From Xanthobacter agilis (GTDB taxonomy: Bacteria > Pseudomonadota > Alphaproteobacteria > Rhizobiales > Xanthobacteraceae): a stretch of DNA of 64,000 nt. The position numbers and the translations under genes are program-made. How positions within the stretch are numbered: the first letter of the stretch is position 1; every line of letters starts with the position of its first letter. The notes under the pieces are model-generated. The model worked only from the letters and a program-made list of their open reading frames with translations. It was not told where the DNA came from and did not search any database. The stretch covers positions 47,397-111,396 of the forward strand of contig NZ_JABWGX010000018.1 of assembly GCF_021730435.1 (NCBI RefSeq). Direction: 5' to 3'. Of this stretch, positions 17,062 to 25,857 are shown piece after piece.

Positions 17062-18725
17062 CGGGCGCTCTCCGGCGCGGTCGCCACCAGCTCGGGGCCT
17101 TCGCCACCGCGAATTTCATGGTCGGCGATCTGGTAGTGCTTGGATTTCAGGCCCACCGCCTCGTCGAACCAGCGCTCCATGCGCTTGTCCATGAGCGGGT
17201 CGGACGGGGGATGCACCGCGAAAGTACGGCCCTTCTTCAGCGCCACCACGGCGCCGTCGCGCACCACGATGTCACCGTCCTTCAACACCAGGCGCGGCGC
17301 CGCGAACATGGCCTCGCGGTCGGCCTCCTCCCGGTAGAGCACCACATCCGCCCGCGCGCCCGCGCCGAGGTGGCCGCGGTCCTTCAGGCCGAGGGTGCGG
17401 GCCGGAGCGGCGCGGGTCATGATGGCGATCTCCTCCAGCGTGTATTCGCGGGAGATCTCGGCAAGCCGCGTATGGGCACGGGCCGCCTTGTGGATGCGCG
17501 CGAGCTGCGCGTCCCGGAACGGCTTATCCATTAGCAGCCGGATGAGGTGCGGATAGGAGGTGAACGGCCCGCCGTTGGGATGATCGGTGGTGAGGTAGAC
17601 CCGCCACGGGTCTTCCACCAGCAGGAACAGCTCCAGGCCGATGGCCCATTGCAGCGCGTTCACGAACGAGCTGTCACGGTAGTTGAACGGCACCACGCCG
17701 CAGCCGGCATCCATCTCGATGTCCATGCCGATCCACTTCTTGGGATCAGCGATGCCATGGTTGCGGTACTGGGACATGAGGTCGCCGGACACCGTGACCG
17801 TCTGGCCGAACATGATCTGTCCCACATCGATCGAGATGTGGGGATTGGCATTCACCGCTTCCGCGATTTCCACCGCGCCCGAGGAAAACTTGCGGTCGCC
17901 CTCGGTGCCGTAGGAATGGAACTGGATATGGGTGAGGTGCAGCGGCCAGCCCTCGGTCGCCCCGATGGTGGCGAGCGTGGTCTTCACATTGCCCGGCACA
18001 CCAAGATTGCAGCCGTGCAGATGGATGGGGTGCGGAACGCCGAGTTCCGTGACCGCCCGTTGCAGGGTGTTCAGGATGCGGCGCGGGGTGAGGCCGTAAT
18101 GGGGGCCAGCCTCGTCAAAGTCGAGGGTGCGCCCGTTGAACTTGAAGGCGTTGATGCCACCCGGATTGACGATCTTGATGGCACAGCACTGGGTGGCCTT
18201 GAGCATCCAGGCCACATAATCGTTCACCGCCTGCTGGCCTTCCCCCTCCGCGATCATGCGCAGCAGGAAGTCGTCATTGCCCAGCACCAGGAAACCGCCG
18301 GTGTCGAGATTGGGAATGTCCGCCATTTCGAGATGGGCATGGCGGGCATTCGCCCCCACCATCGCCGGCTCGAACGCGGCGGTGTAGCCCATTTCCGAAT
18401 AGCGGCAGCCGGTGGCGTGGGTGGTGGGCGCCGCCCGCCCGCCGCCGCAGCCGCACAGGACACCGCCGAACGGCTCGGGAAACTTCGCCCGGTCGTCGTT
18501 CATCAGCAGCCGGCCGAGGTTCACCTTGCCGCCGGCGATATGGGAGTGAAGGTCGATACCGCCCGCCAGCACCACGCAGCCGGAAGCGTCGATGACCGCG
18601 TCGGCGGCCTTGGCGTGCTCCTCCGCCGCGACGATGCGACCGTCCTCGATGAGAATGTCGCGGACCTGGTCCACGACGCCATTGGTGGGGTCGAACACCC
18701 GCCCCCCGGTAATGCGCGTGGTCAT
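17058..18725 (-). CDS. fhcA: Formyltransferase/hydrolase complex subunit A
   Basis: 555 residues. Amidohydrolase-fold subunit that hydrolyses formyl-methylofuran to formate. It opens with MTTRITGGRVFDPTNG and has the metal-site segment GGIDLHSHIAGG near residue 55, the HLHGCNLGVPGN and HLTHIQFHSYGTEG histidine segments, and LTTDHPNGGPFTSYPHL carrying the catalytic Asp region. These match FwdA/FmdA of methanogens and FhcA of methylotrophs. ATG 18725 overlaps the fhcB stop by 4 bp; a longer frame only reads into fhcB. Confidence 0.97.
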   Translation of the reverse strand: MTTRITGGRVFDPTNGVVDQVRDILIEDGRIVAAEEHAKAADAVIDASGCVVLAGGIDLHSHIAGGKVNLGRLLMNDDRAKFPEPFGGVLCGCGGGRAAPTTHATGCRYSEMGYTAAFEPAMVGANARHAHLEMADIPNLDTGGFLVLGNDDFLLRMIAEGEGQQAVNDYVAWMLKATQCCAIKIVNPGGINAFKFNGRTLDFDEAGPHYGLTPRRILNTLQRAVTELGVPHPIHLHGCNLGVPGNVKTTLATIGATEGWPLHLTHIQFHSYGTEGDRKFSSGAVEIAEAVNANPHISIDVGQIMFGQTVTVSGDLMSQYRNHGIADPKKWIGMDIEMDAGCGVVPFNYRDSSFVNALQWAIGLELFLLVEDPWRVYLTTDHPNGGPFTSYPHLIRLLMDKPFRDAQLARIHKAARAHTRLAEISREYTLEEIAIMTRAAPARTLGLKDRGHLGAGARADVVLYREEADREAMFAAPRLVLKDGDIVVRDGAVVALKKGRTFAVHPPSDPLMDKRMERWFDEAVGLKSKHYQIADHEIRGGEGPELVATAPESAR

Positions 18726-20047
18726 GCCGCCCTCCTGAGGCTTTCGAGAATGGCGGACGCCGCCTCGGCGACGCTCGGCAGTTCCGCCGGCCGCAGTGCC
18801 GTCAGCGGCAGGCACACCACCGCATCCATGCGGAAGACATGGCCGTTCTGATCCACGCCCGGCGTGCCGATGGGAATGAACACGTCCGGCTCGCGGACGA
18901 AGACCGTGTCGGGATGGGCGAGCGCGATCACCGGTCCCCGGCCGAAGTCCGGCGGCGCATCCGGCCGGAAGGCGGACACGTGGACCATGAGGTCGGCATC
19001 CTTCAGCGCCGTGGCGCTGGCGTAGAGCTCCGGCGCATGGCGGGCGACGCCGCCGCCCACCGCCGTGCGCAGCGGATAGCCGAAGCGCCACAGGGCCATC
19101 TGGTGGGCGCCCGTGAGATTGTCACGCCCGCCCAGGGGGAAGACGGCGGAACGGGTGGTCGGGTTGAGCAGGTCGACCGCCTGGGCGGCGGCCTCCGCGA
19201 CGCTGGCGGCATCGCGTCGGCCAAGCGTCGCCGCATTCCACACGAAGACCGAATATTTCGCGGCCTTGAGCGCCTGGGCGAGGCTGGCAAGACCCTCGCC
19301 TACGGCGCCATCGAGAGCAGGAACGCCCTCCACCCGGCGCCCGGCGAGAAGCGCCGCAAGCCCGTCGGCGGCCAGCGCCACCTCGGCCGGCGGCACCACG
19401 ATCTCGACGAGGTCATGACCGGCGAGCGAACGACGGGCGCCCTCGGAGAGAATGTCGCCGATCACCACCACCCGGCGGCGCCCCTCCACGAACAGGGGGG
19501 CGGCGAGGGCATCGGCGCCGCGGGCCGGAACCGCCCGCTCGAAGAAGCGGTGGAAGCTGAGATCGGGGTCGGCGCCGAGCACCACCAGCAGGTCGCAATG
19601 ATTGCGCACCTCGGCCAAGGTGGCGGCGATCCAGCCCCGCCGCGACAGCCGCTCCAGATTCGCGAACAGGCCCTCGGACGCGGCATGGTCGAAGCTCGCG
19701 CCGGTGACCATGGCCATATCGAACAGCCGGCTCAGGCCATCGAGATCGGCGCCGAGGCCGGTGATGGCCGCGGCGCGGCTCGCCTTCAGGTGCCCGGCGG
19801 CGGCACGCGCCGCATCGGCGAGCGTCGCGTCGCGCCCGCCGATGCGGGGGGCCGGAGCCGGGGCGTCCTTGCGCGCCAGGAGCCGGCCAGCTTCGGCACA
19901 GGCTTTCACGGGACGAATGGTGCGCCCACGAACCGCCACTTCCAGATCATCGCAGCCAAGGCCGCAGAAAGAGCAGACCACATCCGTCACGATGCGTTCG
20001 GCCCCGTCGCGGGTCCCGTTCTCACGGGCCACGTCGTCAGTCGTCAT
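18722..20047 (-). CDS. fhcB: Formyltransferase/hydrolase complex subunit B
   Basis: 441 residues. Relative of the molybdopterin-type FwdB/FmdB subunit. It retains a C-x2-C-x3-C segment, CSFCGLGC (Cys25, Cys28, Cys32), near the N-terminus, and the family block RSAVFPLGGRDNLTGAHQM. Methylotroph FhcB is known as a non-redox homologue, since formate is released rather than made from CO2. Compared with archaeal FwdB it is of similar size. First gene of the four-gene operon; ATG 20047 is taken rather than a longer frame with no similarity. Confidence 0.93.
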   Translation of the reverse strand: MTTDDVARENGTRDGAERIVTDVVCSFCGLGCDDLEVAVRGRTIRPVKACAEAGRLLARKDAPAPAPRIGGRDATLADAARAAAGHLKASRAAAITGLGADLDGLSRLFDMAMVTGASFDHAASEGLFANLERLSRRGWIAATLAEVRNHCDLLVVLGADPDLSFHRFFERAVPARGADALAAPLFVEGRRRVVVIGDILSEGARRSLAGHDLVEIVVPPAEVALAADGLAALLAGRRVEGVPALDGAVGEGLASLAQALKAAKYSVFVWNAATLGRRDAASVAEAAAQAVDLLNPTTRSAVFPLGGRDNLTGAHQMALWRFGYPLRTAVGGGVARHAPELYASATALKDADLMVHVSAFRPDAPPDFGRGPVIALAHPDTVFVREPDVFIPIGTPGVDQNGHVFRMDAVVCLPLTALRPAELPSVAEAASAILESLRRAA

Positions 20048-20401
20048 GATGTCACCGTGCGAACAGCGCGAGGGAATCCGGGCGGCGCGCCGGGGCGGCA
20101 CCGGGCCCATGCGGGGGCTGCGGACAAGGGGATGCTATGGGAATAGCGGGGCAATCAGCGGCCATGGCACTGCCTTGGATGGGAGAAAAGGACCCGATCA
20201 AGACGCCGCGGCGGTTGCCCGCTTGTCGTTGCAGTGCGCTTCGAGGATGTGGTCCACTTCAGGAACCGCCCCGTGCGCCATGCGTCTGTTCTTGGAGCGG
20301 GAAGCTAACACAGTCGATCGCGGCTTGAAAACCCATCACCTGTGCGGCACCTGCGAGCAGATGTTGTGCACCGCGACACGCGCGGCGCACAATCGGCGTG
20401 T
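20048..20401 (-). other. Gap of 354 bp upstream of fhcB
   Basis: No gene, tRNA or convincing repeat is visible. It must contain the fhc promoter and the end of the transcript from the upstream periplasmic-protein gene. I do not see a confident -35/-10 pair. Confidence 0.5.
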
Positions 20402-20749
20402 TCACTTGAAGCAGCGGACCTCGGCTTCCGCCTGGGCGCGCCTGAGGTCAGCGATGGTGTCGTCATACATCTTCACACCGCGGAAGACGGAAGCCGCCTG
20501 CCCCACCCCCTGGCGCATGGAGAGGATGGTTTCCGCCTCCACATAGCGGTCGTAGGGCAGGATGGAGGCCAGGGTATCGACCGAGCAGGCGCACCGCGTC
20601 ATGGCCTCCCGCGTCTCGCCGTTGGCGCCCATGCAGCCGATCACATAATCCACCCGCGCGGCGGTGGGATAATCGTTGGCGTCGAGGGCCAGCGCGGGGC
20701 TGGTGAGAACGAGGGCGAGGGCGATGCCCTCAAGAGCCTTGCGGATCAT
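20402..20749 (-). CDS. Small exported four-cysteine protein of unknown function, linked to pqq genes
   Basis: 115 residues. Signal peptide ALALVLTSPALALDA, mature part about 93 residues with four Cys (39, 53, 55, 113), including C-A-C in TRCACSVDTLASILPYDRY. Two disulfides in the periplasm are likely. It overlaps the end of the next upstream gene by 20 bp and therefore belongs to the pqqBCDE transcription unit. I recognise it only as a type of small protein seen in methylotroph quinoprotein clusters; no activity is known to me. A structural or assembly role for a PQQ dehydrogenase is a guess from context. Confidence 0.75.
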   Translation of the reverse strand: MIRKALEGIALALVLTSPALALDANDYPTAARVDYVIGCMGANGETREAMTRCACSVDTLASILPYDRYVEAETILSMRQGVGQAASVFRGVKMYDDTIADLRRAQAEAEVRCFK

Positions 20750-21458
20750 AGGTCAGAGCCTCCTCCCACAGGCGGCCGTCCTTGACGTCGGCCGTGATCG
20801 TCATGCGCACGAACTCGCCGGGCAGGTCCGGCGCCACGTCGAACGTGTAGGTGAGCGTATCGAGTCCCCGCAGCCGCTTGGCATTCGGATCACCGGCGAA
20901 GGGCGCCACCTTCACCCGCCAGCCCTTGTAGGCGCGGCCGCCGACGGTGAACTCGGCCGGCGTCACCTCCGCCTTGTCCCGCAGGGCGGCGCGAATCGCA
21001 TTCTTGAAATAGCGCGGATTGCCCAGGAGCTTGCCCGATAGGTCGGCGACGTGATTCTCCAGAAAGAGAATCAGCACCGGATTGCCGGTGACATCCTCAA
21101 AGGGGCCGGCGGCGCGGTGGCGCTCCGGGCCGAAGAAATCCACCTTCAGCGTGCGCGCCCCCGCGGGTGCACCGGCGCTGGCGGGCTCGACCTCCAGCTT
21201 GATGGTGTCGTCGAACGACGGACCCAGCTCCGGATCGGTCATCTTGCGACTGTAGCGATAGGTCAGCGCATGGCCCGGCTGGGCGGCTTCGAGTTGCGGC
21301 GTGTCAAACAGCAAAGCGGCGGCCGATGGCGGCGCGGCGACCTTCTGGGCCGCCTCTTGTGTCGCCTCTTGTGCGACCTCTTGGGCCCCGGCCGGGGCGG
21401 CGAGCGCGGACCCCAGCAGAAGCGCCAGGGCGGCACCGCGCAGAAATGGGACAGTCAC
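20730..21458 (-). CDS. Exported protein of unknown function, co-translated with pqqE
   Basis: 242 residues. Signal peptide [18 protein letters not shown] is followed by a repetitive stretch [15 protein letters not shown], then a beta-rich domain: [71 protein letters not shown] and a C-terminal [20 protein letters not shown]. Its start overlaps the pqqE stop by 4 bp, so its amount is coupled to PqqE. No catalytic motif or metal site is obvious. It pairs with the smaller four-Cys protein that follows. Confidence 0.8.
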   Translation of the reverse strand: MTVPFLRGAALALLLGSALAAPAGAQEVAQEATQEAAQKVAAPPSAAALLFDTPQLEAAQPGHALTYRYSRKMTDPELGPSFDDTIKLEVEPASAGAPAGARTLKVDFFGPERHRAAGPFEDVTGNPVLILFLENHVADLSGKLLGNPRYFKNAIRAALRDKAEVTPAEFTVGGRAYKGWRVKVAPFAGDPNAKRLRGLDTLTYTFDVAPDLPGEFVRMTITADVKDGRLWEEALTYDPQGS

Positions 21459-22654
21459 AGGTGAGCCTCCGCCTCGCGCGGCGCCGGCGCGCCGCCGATG
21501 GTGCGATAGATGTAGTCGGGAGCCGCGCCGGTCGCCTCAAGGGTGGCGAGCGCCTCCATGCGGGCGTGAAACGGTGATTTGGAGCAGGCCGGATCGGTGG
21601 CCGAGGCATCGCCCACCAGCGCCATGGCCTGACAGCGGCAGCCGCCGAAATCCATGTCGCGCCGCTCGCAACTCTGGCAGGGTTCCGGCATCCAGTCGGT
21701 GCCGCGAAAGGCGTTGAATGCCGGGTTCTCACGCCAGATGTCGCCGAGCGCGCGATCGCGCACGCTCCAGAAGTCGAGGCCGGGAATGCTCTCCGCCGCA
21801 TGGCAGGGCAGCACCTTGCCGGTGGGCGTCACATTCAGCGTGCGATGCCCCCAGCCGCCGGTGCAGGGCTTGGGATAGCGGGCGTAATAATCGGGGATCA
21901 CCATGTCGATGACGAGCACCCCTTCGAGCCGCTTACGCGCCTCCTCCACCAAGGCGATGGAGCGGTCCACGTCGGGGCGGGCCGGCATCAGGGCGGCGCG
22001 GTTCACATAGGCCCAGCCGTAATACTGCGTGTGCGCCACCTCCAGCCGCTTCGCCTTCAGCGCGACCGCGAGCGCGAGGATGTCTTCCACCTCGTCGATG
22101 TTGCCCCGGTGGATCACCGCGTTGAGGGTCAGGGGCAGGCCCAGTTCCACCACCCGACGGGCGAACGCGAGCTTCGCCTCGTGCCCGCCCTTGTAGCCGC
22201 CGATGCGGTCCGCGGTCGGCGCGCTGGCCCCCTGCACCGAGAGCTGCACATGGTCGAGCCCGGCGTCGAAGAGCGCATCGATCATGCCGGGGGCGCGGCC
22301 GATGCCGGAGGTGATGAGATTGGTGTAGAGCCCCTCCTTCGCGCAATGGGCGGTCAGCTCCACGAGGTCGGGACGGGCGGTCGGCTCGCCGCCGGAAAGA
22401 TGGACATGCAGCACGCCGAGGGCCGCCGCCTCGCTCAGCACCCGCTTCCAGGTGGCGGTGTCGAGCTCGCCATCGCGGCGCTCCAGCTCCAGAGGGTTGG
22501 AGCAATAGGGGCAGCGCAGCGGACAGCGGTGAGTCAACTCCGCCAACAGGCCGATGGGATGGCCGACCGGCGGCTTGCGCGCCGCCTTCGGCCCTGGCTC
22601 GATCACGTCCGCGGCCAACTCCGGGCCGGGCGCGCTCTGGCTGGTCTCGTTCAT
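21455..22654 (-). CDS. pqqE: PqqA peptide cyclase (radical SAM)
   Basis: 399 residues. Forms the Glu-Tyr carbon-carbon crosslink in PqqA, the first step of PQQ synthesis, with PqqD presenting the peptide. Radical SAM cluster motif CPLRCPYC (Cys44, Cys48, Cys51) and the [13 protein letters not shown]-binding loop are present. The C-terminal SPASM region has [19 protein letters not shown] for auxiliary iron-sulfur clusters. ATG 22654 overlaps the pqqD stop by 4 bp. The roughly 25-residue extension before [13 protein letters not shown] is longer than in many PqqE proteins. Confidence 0.98.
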   Translation of the reverse strand: MNETSQSAPGPELAADVIEPGPKAARKPPVGHPIGLLAELTHRCPLRCPYCSNPLELERRDGELDTATWKRVLSEAAALGVLHVHLSGGEPTARPDLVELTAHCAKEGLYTNLITSGIGRAPGMIDALFDAGLDHVQLSVQGASAPTADRIGGYKGGHEAKLAFARRVVELGLPLTLNAVIHRGNIDEVEDILALAVALKAKRLEVAHTQYYGWAYVNRAALMPARPDVDRSIALVEEARKRLEGVLVIDMVIPDYYARYPKPCTGGWGHRTLNVTPTGKVLPCHAAESIPGLDFWSVRDRALGDIWRENPAFNAFRGTDWMPEPCQSCERRDMDFGGCRCQAMALVGDASATDPACSKSPFHARMEALATLEATGAAPDYIYRTIGGAPAPREAEAHL

Positions 22655-22926
22655 CGTTCGATCACCCGGCGGGCGACGAGATCGCCGATCATGGCGAGCA
22701 CGTCGCCGGCGATCACCTCCCGCTGCTCGTCATATTGAACCGCCAGCGCATCCACGATCTCGCCACAGGTGCGCGCGCCGTCCACCAGCGCCAGCACCGC
22801 GGCGGCGATGGCGTCGATGTCGAACGCGCGCTCGGGGGCGAGCAGGACATGGCGTTGGCGCACCGCGTCAAATTTCAGCTTTACCCCGCGCGGCAGGCGG
22901 GGCACGTCGGTTTCCGCGGCGATCAT
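22651..22926 (-). CDS. pqqD: PQQ biosynthesis peptide chaperone
   Basis: 91 residues, the standard size. Small winged-helix RRE protein that binds the PqqA precursor and delivers it to PqqE. Conserved features are [40 protein letters not shown] and [21 protein letters not shown] 22926 overlaps the pqqC stop by 4 bp. It is a separate gene, not fused to pqqC as in some methylobacteria. Confidence 0.97.
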   Translation of the reverse strand: MIAAETDVPRLPRGVKLKFDAVRQRHVLLAPERAFDIDAIAAAVLALVDGARTCGEIVDALAVQYDEQREVIAGDVLAMIGDLVARRVIER

Positions 22927-23714
22927 GTGGCGGCCAGACCCACGCCCGGCACCCACGCGCCCGGCGCCGGCCAGCCCGGCTCCACATAAGCGAAGTAAAG
23001 CGCGTCCAATTGCGCCCACAACACTTCGGTCTTGAAGGTCAGGGCGCGGAGAACCGCCCTCTGCTGATCCACCGTGCGGGCATTCGCCTTCACATAGTCG
23101 AGGGCAAAATCCGCATCCTTCGGCGCCTGATCGAGCCGGCGGCGGAAATAGGCCACCACGGTCTCATTGATGAAGTCGTAATGGGCGAGCATGCCGGAAA
23201 TGCGCTCGGCATGGATGCCCGGCGCGAACAGCTCGGTGAGCGAGGACGCCACCGCCTCCAGCAGCGTATGCTCCGCCACGAAGCGCACATAGGCTTCCAC
23301 CGCGAACTTGGTGGCCGGCAGAGCGCCCTCCTTGGACATCACATAGTCGCGGTCGAGGCCGAGCCCGTCGGTCAGCACCAGCCAGCGCTCGATGCCGCCC
23401 GAATCCTCGCCATAGCCGTCATGGTCGGTGATGCGGTGCAGCCATTCGCGGCGCAGCTCGCGATCCTCGCAGCGGCCCATGAGGGCCGCGTCTTTCCGCG
23501 GAATCGCGGACTGGTAGCAATAGCGGTTGAGCGCCCAGGCCCGCACCTGATCGCGATCGAGCTGGCCCGAATGCAGCAGCTTATGGAACGGGTGCAGATT
23601 GTGGTAGCGCCGCGCCCCCACCGCGCGCAAGGCCTCTTCCAGCCCCTCGGGGGTGAACGGCGTGTGCGTGGGCGCGGGCAGCGGCTCGCGGTTGATGTCG
23701 AGATGCACGGTCAC
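22923..23714 (-). CDS. pqqC: Pyrroloquinoline-quinone synthase
   Basis: 263 residues. Cofactor-free oxidase that carries out ring closure and the eight-electron oxidation finishing PQQ. Family blocks YHNLHPFHKLLHSGQL, ALNRYCYQSAIPRKDAALM, RITDHDGYGEDSGGIERW and ASSLTELFAPGIHAERI include the substrate-binding His and Arg positions. The start is read as GTG 23714, overlapping the pqqB stop (GTGA), with a second GTG two codons later; no ATG is available before the conserved N-terminus. Confidence 0.97.
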   Translation of the reverse strand: MTVHLDINREPLPAPTHTPFTPEGLEEALRAVGARRYHNLHPFHKLLHSGQLDRDQVRAWALNRYCYQSAIPRKDAALMGRCEDRELRREWLHRITDHDGYGEDSGGIERWLVLTDGLGLDRDYVMSKEGALPATKFAVEAYVRFVAEHTLLEAVASSLTELFAPGIHAERISGMLAHYDFINETVVAYFRRRLDQAPKDADFALDYVKANARTVDQQRAVLRALTFKTEVLWAQLDALYFAYVEPGWPAPGAWVPGVGLAAT

Positions 23715-24610
23715 AGCGCGAACTCCATTCCGTCTCGGGCGACGATCCAGCCCGCCGCCTCCACCGCCAGCCGCTCGGGCGAATCCTCGATCAGCGCCGG
23801 ATTGGTGTTGTTGATGTGGATGAACACGCGTCGCGCCGCCGGAATATCCGCGAGCAGGGCGATGGTGCCGTCGGCCCCCGACATGGAGAGATGGCCCATG
23901 CGGGCGCCGGTCTTCACGCCGGTACCGGCGAGCATCATCTCGTCGTCGCGATAGAGCGTGCCGTCGAAGAAGAGGAGGTCCGCCCCCGTGATCCGCGCGC
24001 GCACGGTGTCGGTGATGGCCGCGCAGCCCGGAATGTACACGAGCCGCCTGTCGCCCGCGGTGACGGTGACGCCCACCGTGCCACCGGTTTCGGCGCCGAT
24101 GACGAGATTCTCGTCTTCCTGCCACAGCGGCACCTTGCCCGGCACCGAGAACATCTCCAGCGCAAGGCCGGGCACCGGCGAAAAGGTCTCGCCCAGGGCC
24201 ACCGTCTTGCGCGGCACGAGGGCTTCGTTGACCACGCCGAACACCGGATTGCCATTCACCATGCCCAGCGTCTCGGCCGTGCCGAACAAGGCGAAGGGCT
24301 GGGATTCCCGGAGCGTCAGCAGGCCGGTGATGTGATCCACGTCGCCATTGGTCACGACCACGGCGGAAATGGGTGAATGGCGCTCCCCGAGCCGCGGATG
24401 CAGCGCCCGCGTGGCGGCGATCTGCGCCCGCAGATCGGGCGACGCGTTCAGCAGCATCCAATGGATGCCATCGCCGGACACCGCCAGCGAGGACTGGGTG
24501 CGCGGGGTCACCCGGGGATCCCCGCCCCAGGCGAGAGAGCAAACCGGACAGCGGCAATTCCATTGAGGAACGCCACCGCCGGCCGCGGAACCGAGAACGA
24601 TCGCTTGCAT
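23711..24610 (-). CDS. pqqB: PQQ biosynthesis hydroxylase PqqB
   Basis: 299 residues. Metallo-beta-lactamase-fold iron enzyme that hydroxylates the tyrosine part of the PQQ precursor. Start MQAIVLGSAAGGGVPQWNC, with the Cys-rich pair NCRCPVC; metal-site region VVVTNGDVDHITGLLTL and FFDGTLYRDDEMM. ATG 24610 starts at the conserved MxAxVLGSAAGGG N-terminus. It follows pqqA after a 267-bp spacer that contains a hairpin but no recognisable gene. Confidence 0.97.
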   Translation of the reverse strand: MQAIVLGSAAGGGVPQWNCRCPVCSLAWGGDPRVTPRTQSSLAVSGDGIHWMLLNASPDLRAQIAATRALHPRLGERHSPISAVVVTNGDVDHITGLLTLRESQPFALFGTAETLGMVNGNPVFGVVNEALVPRKTVALGETFSPVPGLALEMFSVPGKVPLWQEDENLVIGAETGGTVGVTVTAGDRRLVYIPGCAAITDTVRARITGADLLFFDGTLYRDDEMMLAGTGVKTGARMGHLSMSGADGTIALLADIPAARRVFIHINNTNPALIEDSPERLAVEAAGWIVARDGMEFAL

Positions 24611-24846
24611 GATGAAGGGCGACACCCTTGATGCGCGACCCACCCGTTGTCCCGGATGCGGCCCCGCGCTCGGATCAGACCGCCAGGGCGGCATCCGCGC
24701 GCCTGCGCGCCCGGAAATCGCTCTGGCCTATCGAGTTTGCGCGTGTCCCCTGCGAACGGGCCTTGGCCCAGCTTGAAGACGCGCCCGAAACGGCGCCCCG
24801 ACCAGCATCACACCGGGATCGCCCAGCGCCGCACGGATCGCCCGAA

Positions 24847-24871
24847 GGCCGGCGGGCATGCCGCGCCGGCC
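24847..24871 (-). terminator. Hairpin just after pqqA (attenuator)
   Basis: GGCCGGCG (24847-24854) and CGCCGGCC (24864-24871) form a perfect 8-bp stem 6 bases after the pqqA stop. Without a T tract it would terminate partially or protect the pqqA end, giving more pqqA than pqqBCDE message, a known pattern for this operon type. Confidence 0.55.
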
Positions 24872-24877
24872 CCGGTT

Positions 24878-24955
24878 TCAGAAGTCGGCCGGCAGATAGG
24901 CGGTGACTTCCATGCCGACGCAGACTTCGCACACCTGAGGCTTCTGCCAACGCAT
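24878..24955 (-). CDS. pqqA: PQQ precursor peptide
   Basis: 25 codons: starts MRWQKPQVCEVCVGMEV and ends TAYLPADF. Glu16 and Tyr20 in the conserved E-V-T-A-Y segment are the two residues joined to make PQQ. A strong ribosome site GAGGAGGAA lies 5-7 bases upstream. Two cysteines (9 and 12) precede the core. The promoter region upstream carries two pairs of direct repeats with 11-bp spacing next to a response regulator gene. Confidence 0.97.
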   Translation of the reverse strand: MRWQKPQVCEVCVGMEVTAYLPADF

Positions 24956-24972
24956 CGTGATTCCTCCTCGTC

Positions 24973-25018
24973 TTGAGTTCGTATTGAGTTCCTGATTTTC
25001 ATAAGAAAATCATAAGAA
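24973..25018 (-). promoter_or_regulatory. Paired direct repeats in the pqqA promoter region
   Basis: TTGAGTTC occurs at 24973-24980 and 24984-24991, and TCATAAGAA at 24999-25007 and 25010-25018; each pair is offset by exactly 11 bp, one helical turn. The second pair also creates the inverted repeat GATTTTC-ATAA-GAAAATC (24994-25011). OmpR-family regulators bind such tandem half-sites, and one is encoded 138 bp away. Confidence 0.55.
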
Positions 25019-25155
25019 CCAAGCTGTAATGATCGCTCACTACAGTGGCTTCAAATATTGGCATGCGAGGAGGATCGCGCAAGGGGAATTTTTAGCAGGC
25101 TTCGACAAGTCATTTTGGCGGACGTTGCGGAACACCTTTTGCGGCACTGCACAAT

Positions 25156-25857
25156 TCAGTGCGGACCGCCGCCCGCGCCGGCCAACTCCAGCATGAATCC
25201 ACGCCCGCGCACGGTCGCCACCTGCGGCCCGCCGGCCCGGCTCACTTCCGCCAGCTTGGTGCGCAGATAGCCCACATAGACGTCCACCACGTTCAGCGAA
25301 TTGCCGCCCTGGCTCGCCCACAGGCGGTCGAAGATGTCGCCGCGCGCCACCGGCCGGTTGGGCGTGGCCATGAGCAGGGCCAGCAGTTCCGCTTCGCGCT
25401 CGGTGAGGCGGACATGGATCTCGCCGAACAGCACCTGCCGGGTGACGAGGTCGAGCACCAGCCGGCCGGCGTTGAGCCGCGTATCCTTGGCGCCGCCGAG
25501 GCGGTGCATGAGATGGGCCCGCAGCCGAGCCACCAGCTCGGCGAACTCGAACGGCTTCACGATATAGTCATCGGCCCCGGCGCCCAGGCCCTCGGCCCGG
25601 TCCGCCACCTCGTCCTTGGCGCTGAGGAAGAGAATCGGCCCCGAATGGCCGGCGCTGCGCAGGGCGCGGCAGACATCGATGCCCGAGCCGTCCGGCAGCA
25701 TGATGTCGAGCACGACAGCACAGGGGTTGTAGGCGCGGGCGGCGTCGAGCGCCGCCTCGGCGCTGGTTGCCACCTCCACGTCGAAGCCCTCGGCGTTGAG
25801 CCCGCGGCTCAGCATGGCGCCGATGTCGCCGTCGTCCTCCACCACCAGGATGTTCAT
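25156..25857 (-). CDS. OmpR-family response regulator
   Basis: 233 residues. Receiver domain with acidic pocket EDD (7-9), phosphoacceptor Asp51 in VVLDIMLPDG and Lys in YIVKPFEF, followed by a winged-helix DNA-binding domain (VRLTEREAELLALLMATPNR, NVVDVYVGYLRTKL, VATVRGRGFML). ATG overlaps the upstream stop-to-start of the sensor kinase in the same operon by 4 bp. It lies directly upstream of pqqA in the same direction, and direct repeats suited to this protein type are in the pqqA promoter, so control of pqq or methanol genes is likely, as with MxbDM-type systems. Confidence 0.94.
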   Translation of the reverse strand: MNILVVEDDGDIGAMLSRGLNAEGFDVEVATSAEAALDAARAYNPCAVVLDIMLPDGSGIDVCRALRSAGHSGPILFLSAKDEVADRAEGLGAGADDYIVKPFEFAELVARLRAHLMHRLGGAKDTRLNAGRLVLDLVTRQVLFGEIHVRLTEREAELLALLMATPNRPVARGDIFDRLWASQGGNSLNVVDVYVGYLRTKLAEVSRAGGPQVATVRGRGFMLELAGAGGGPH

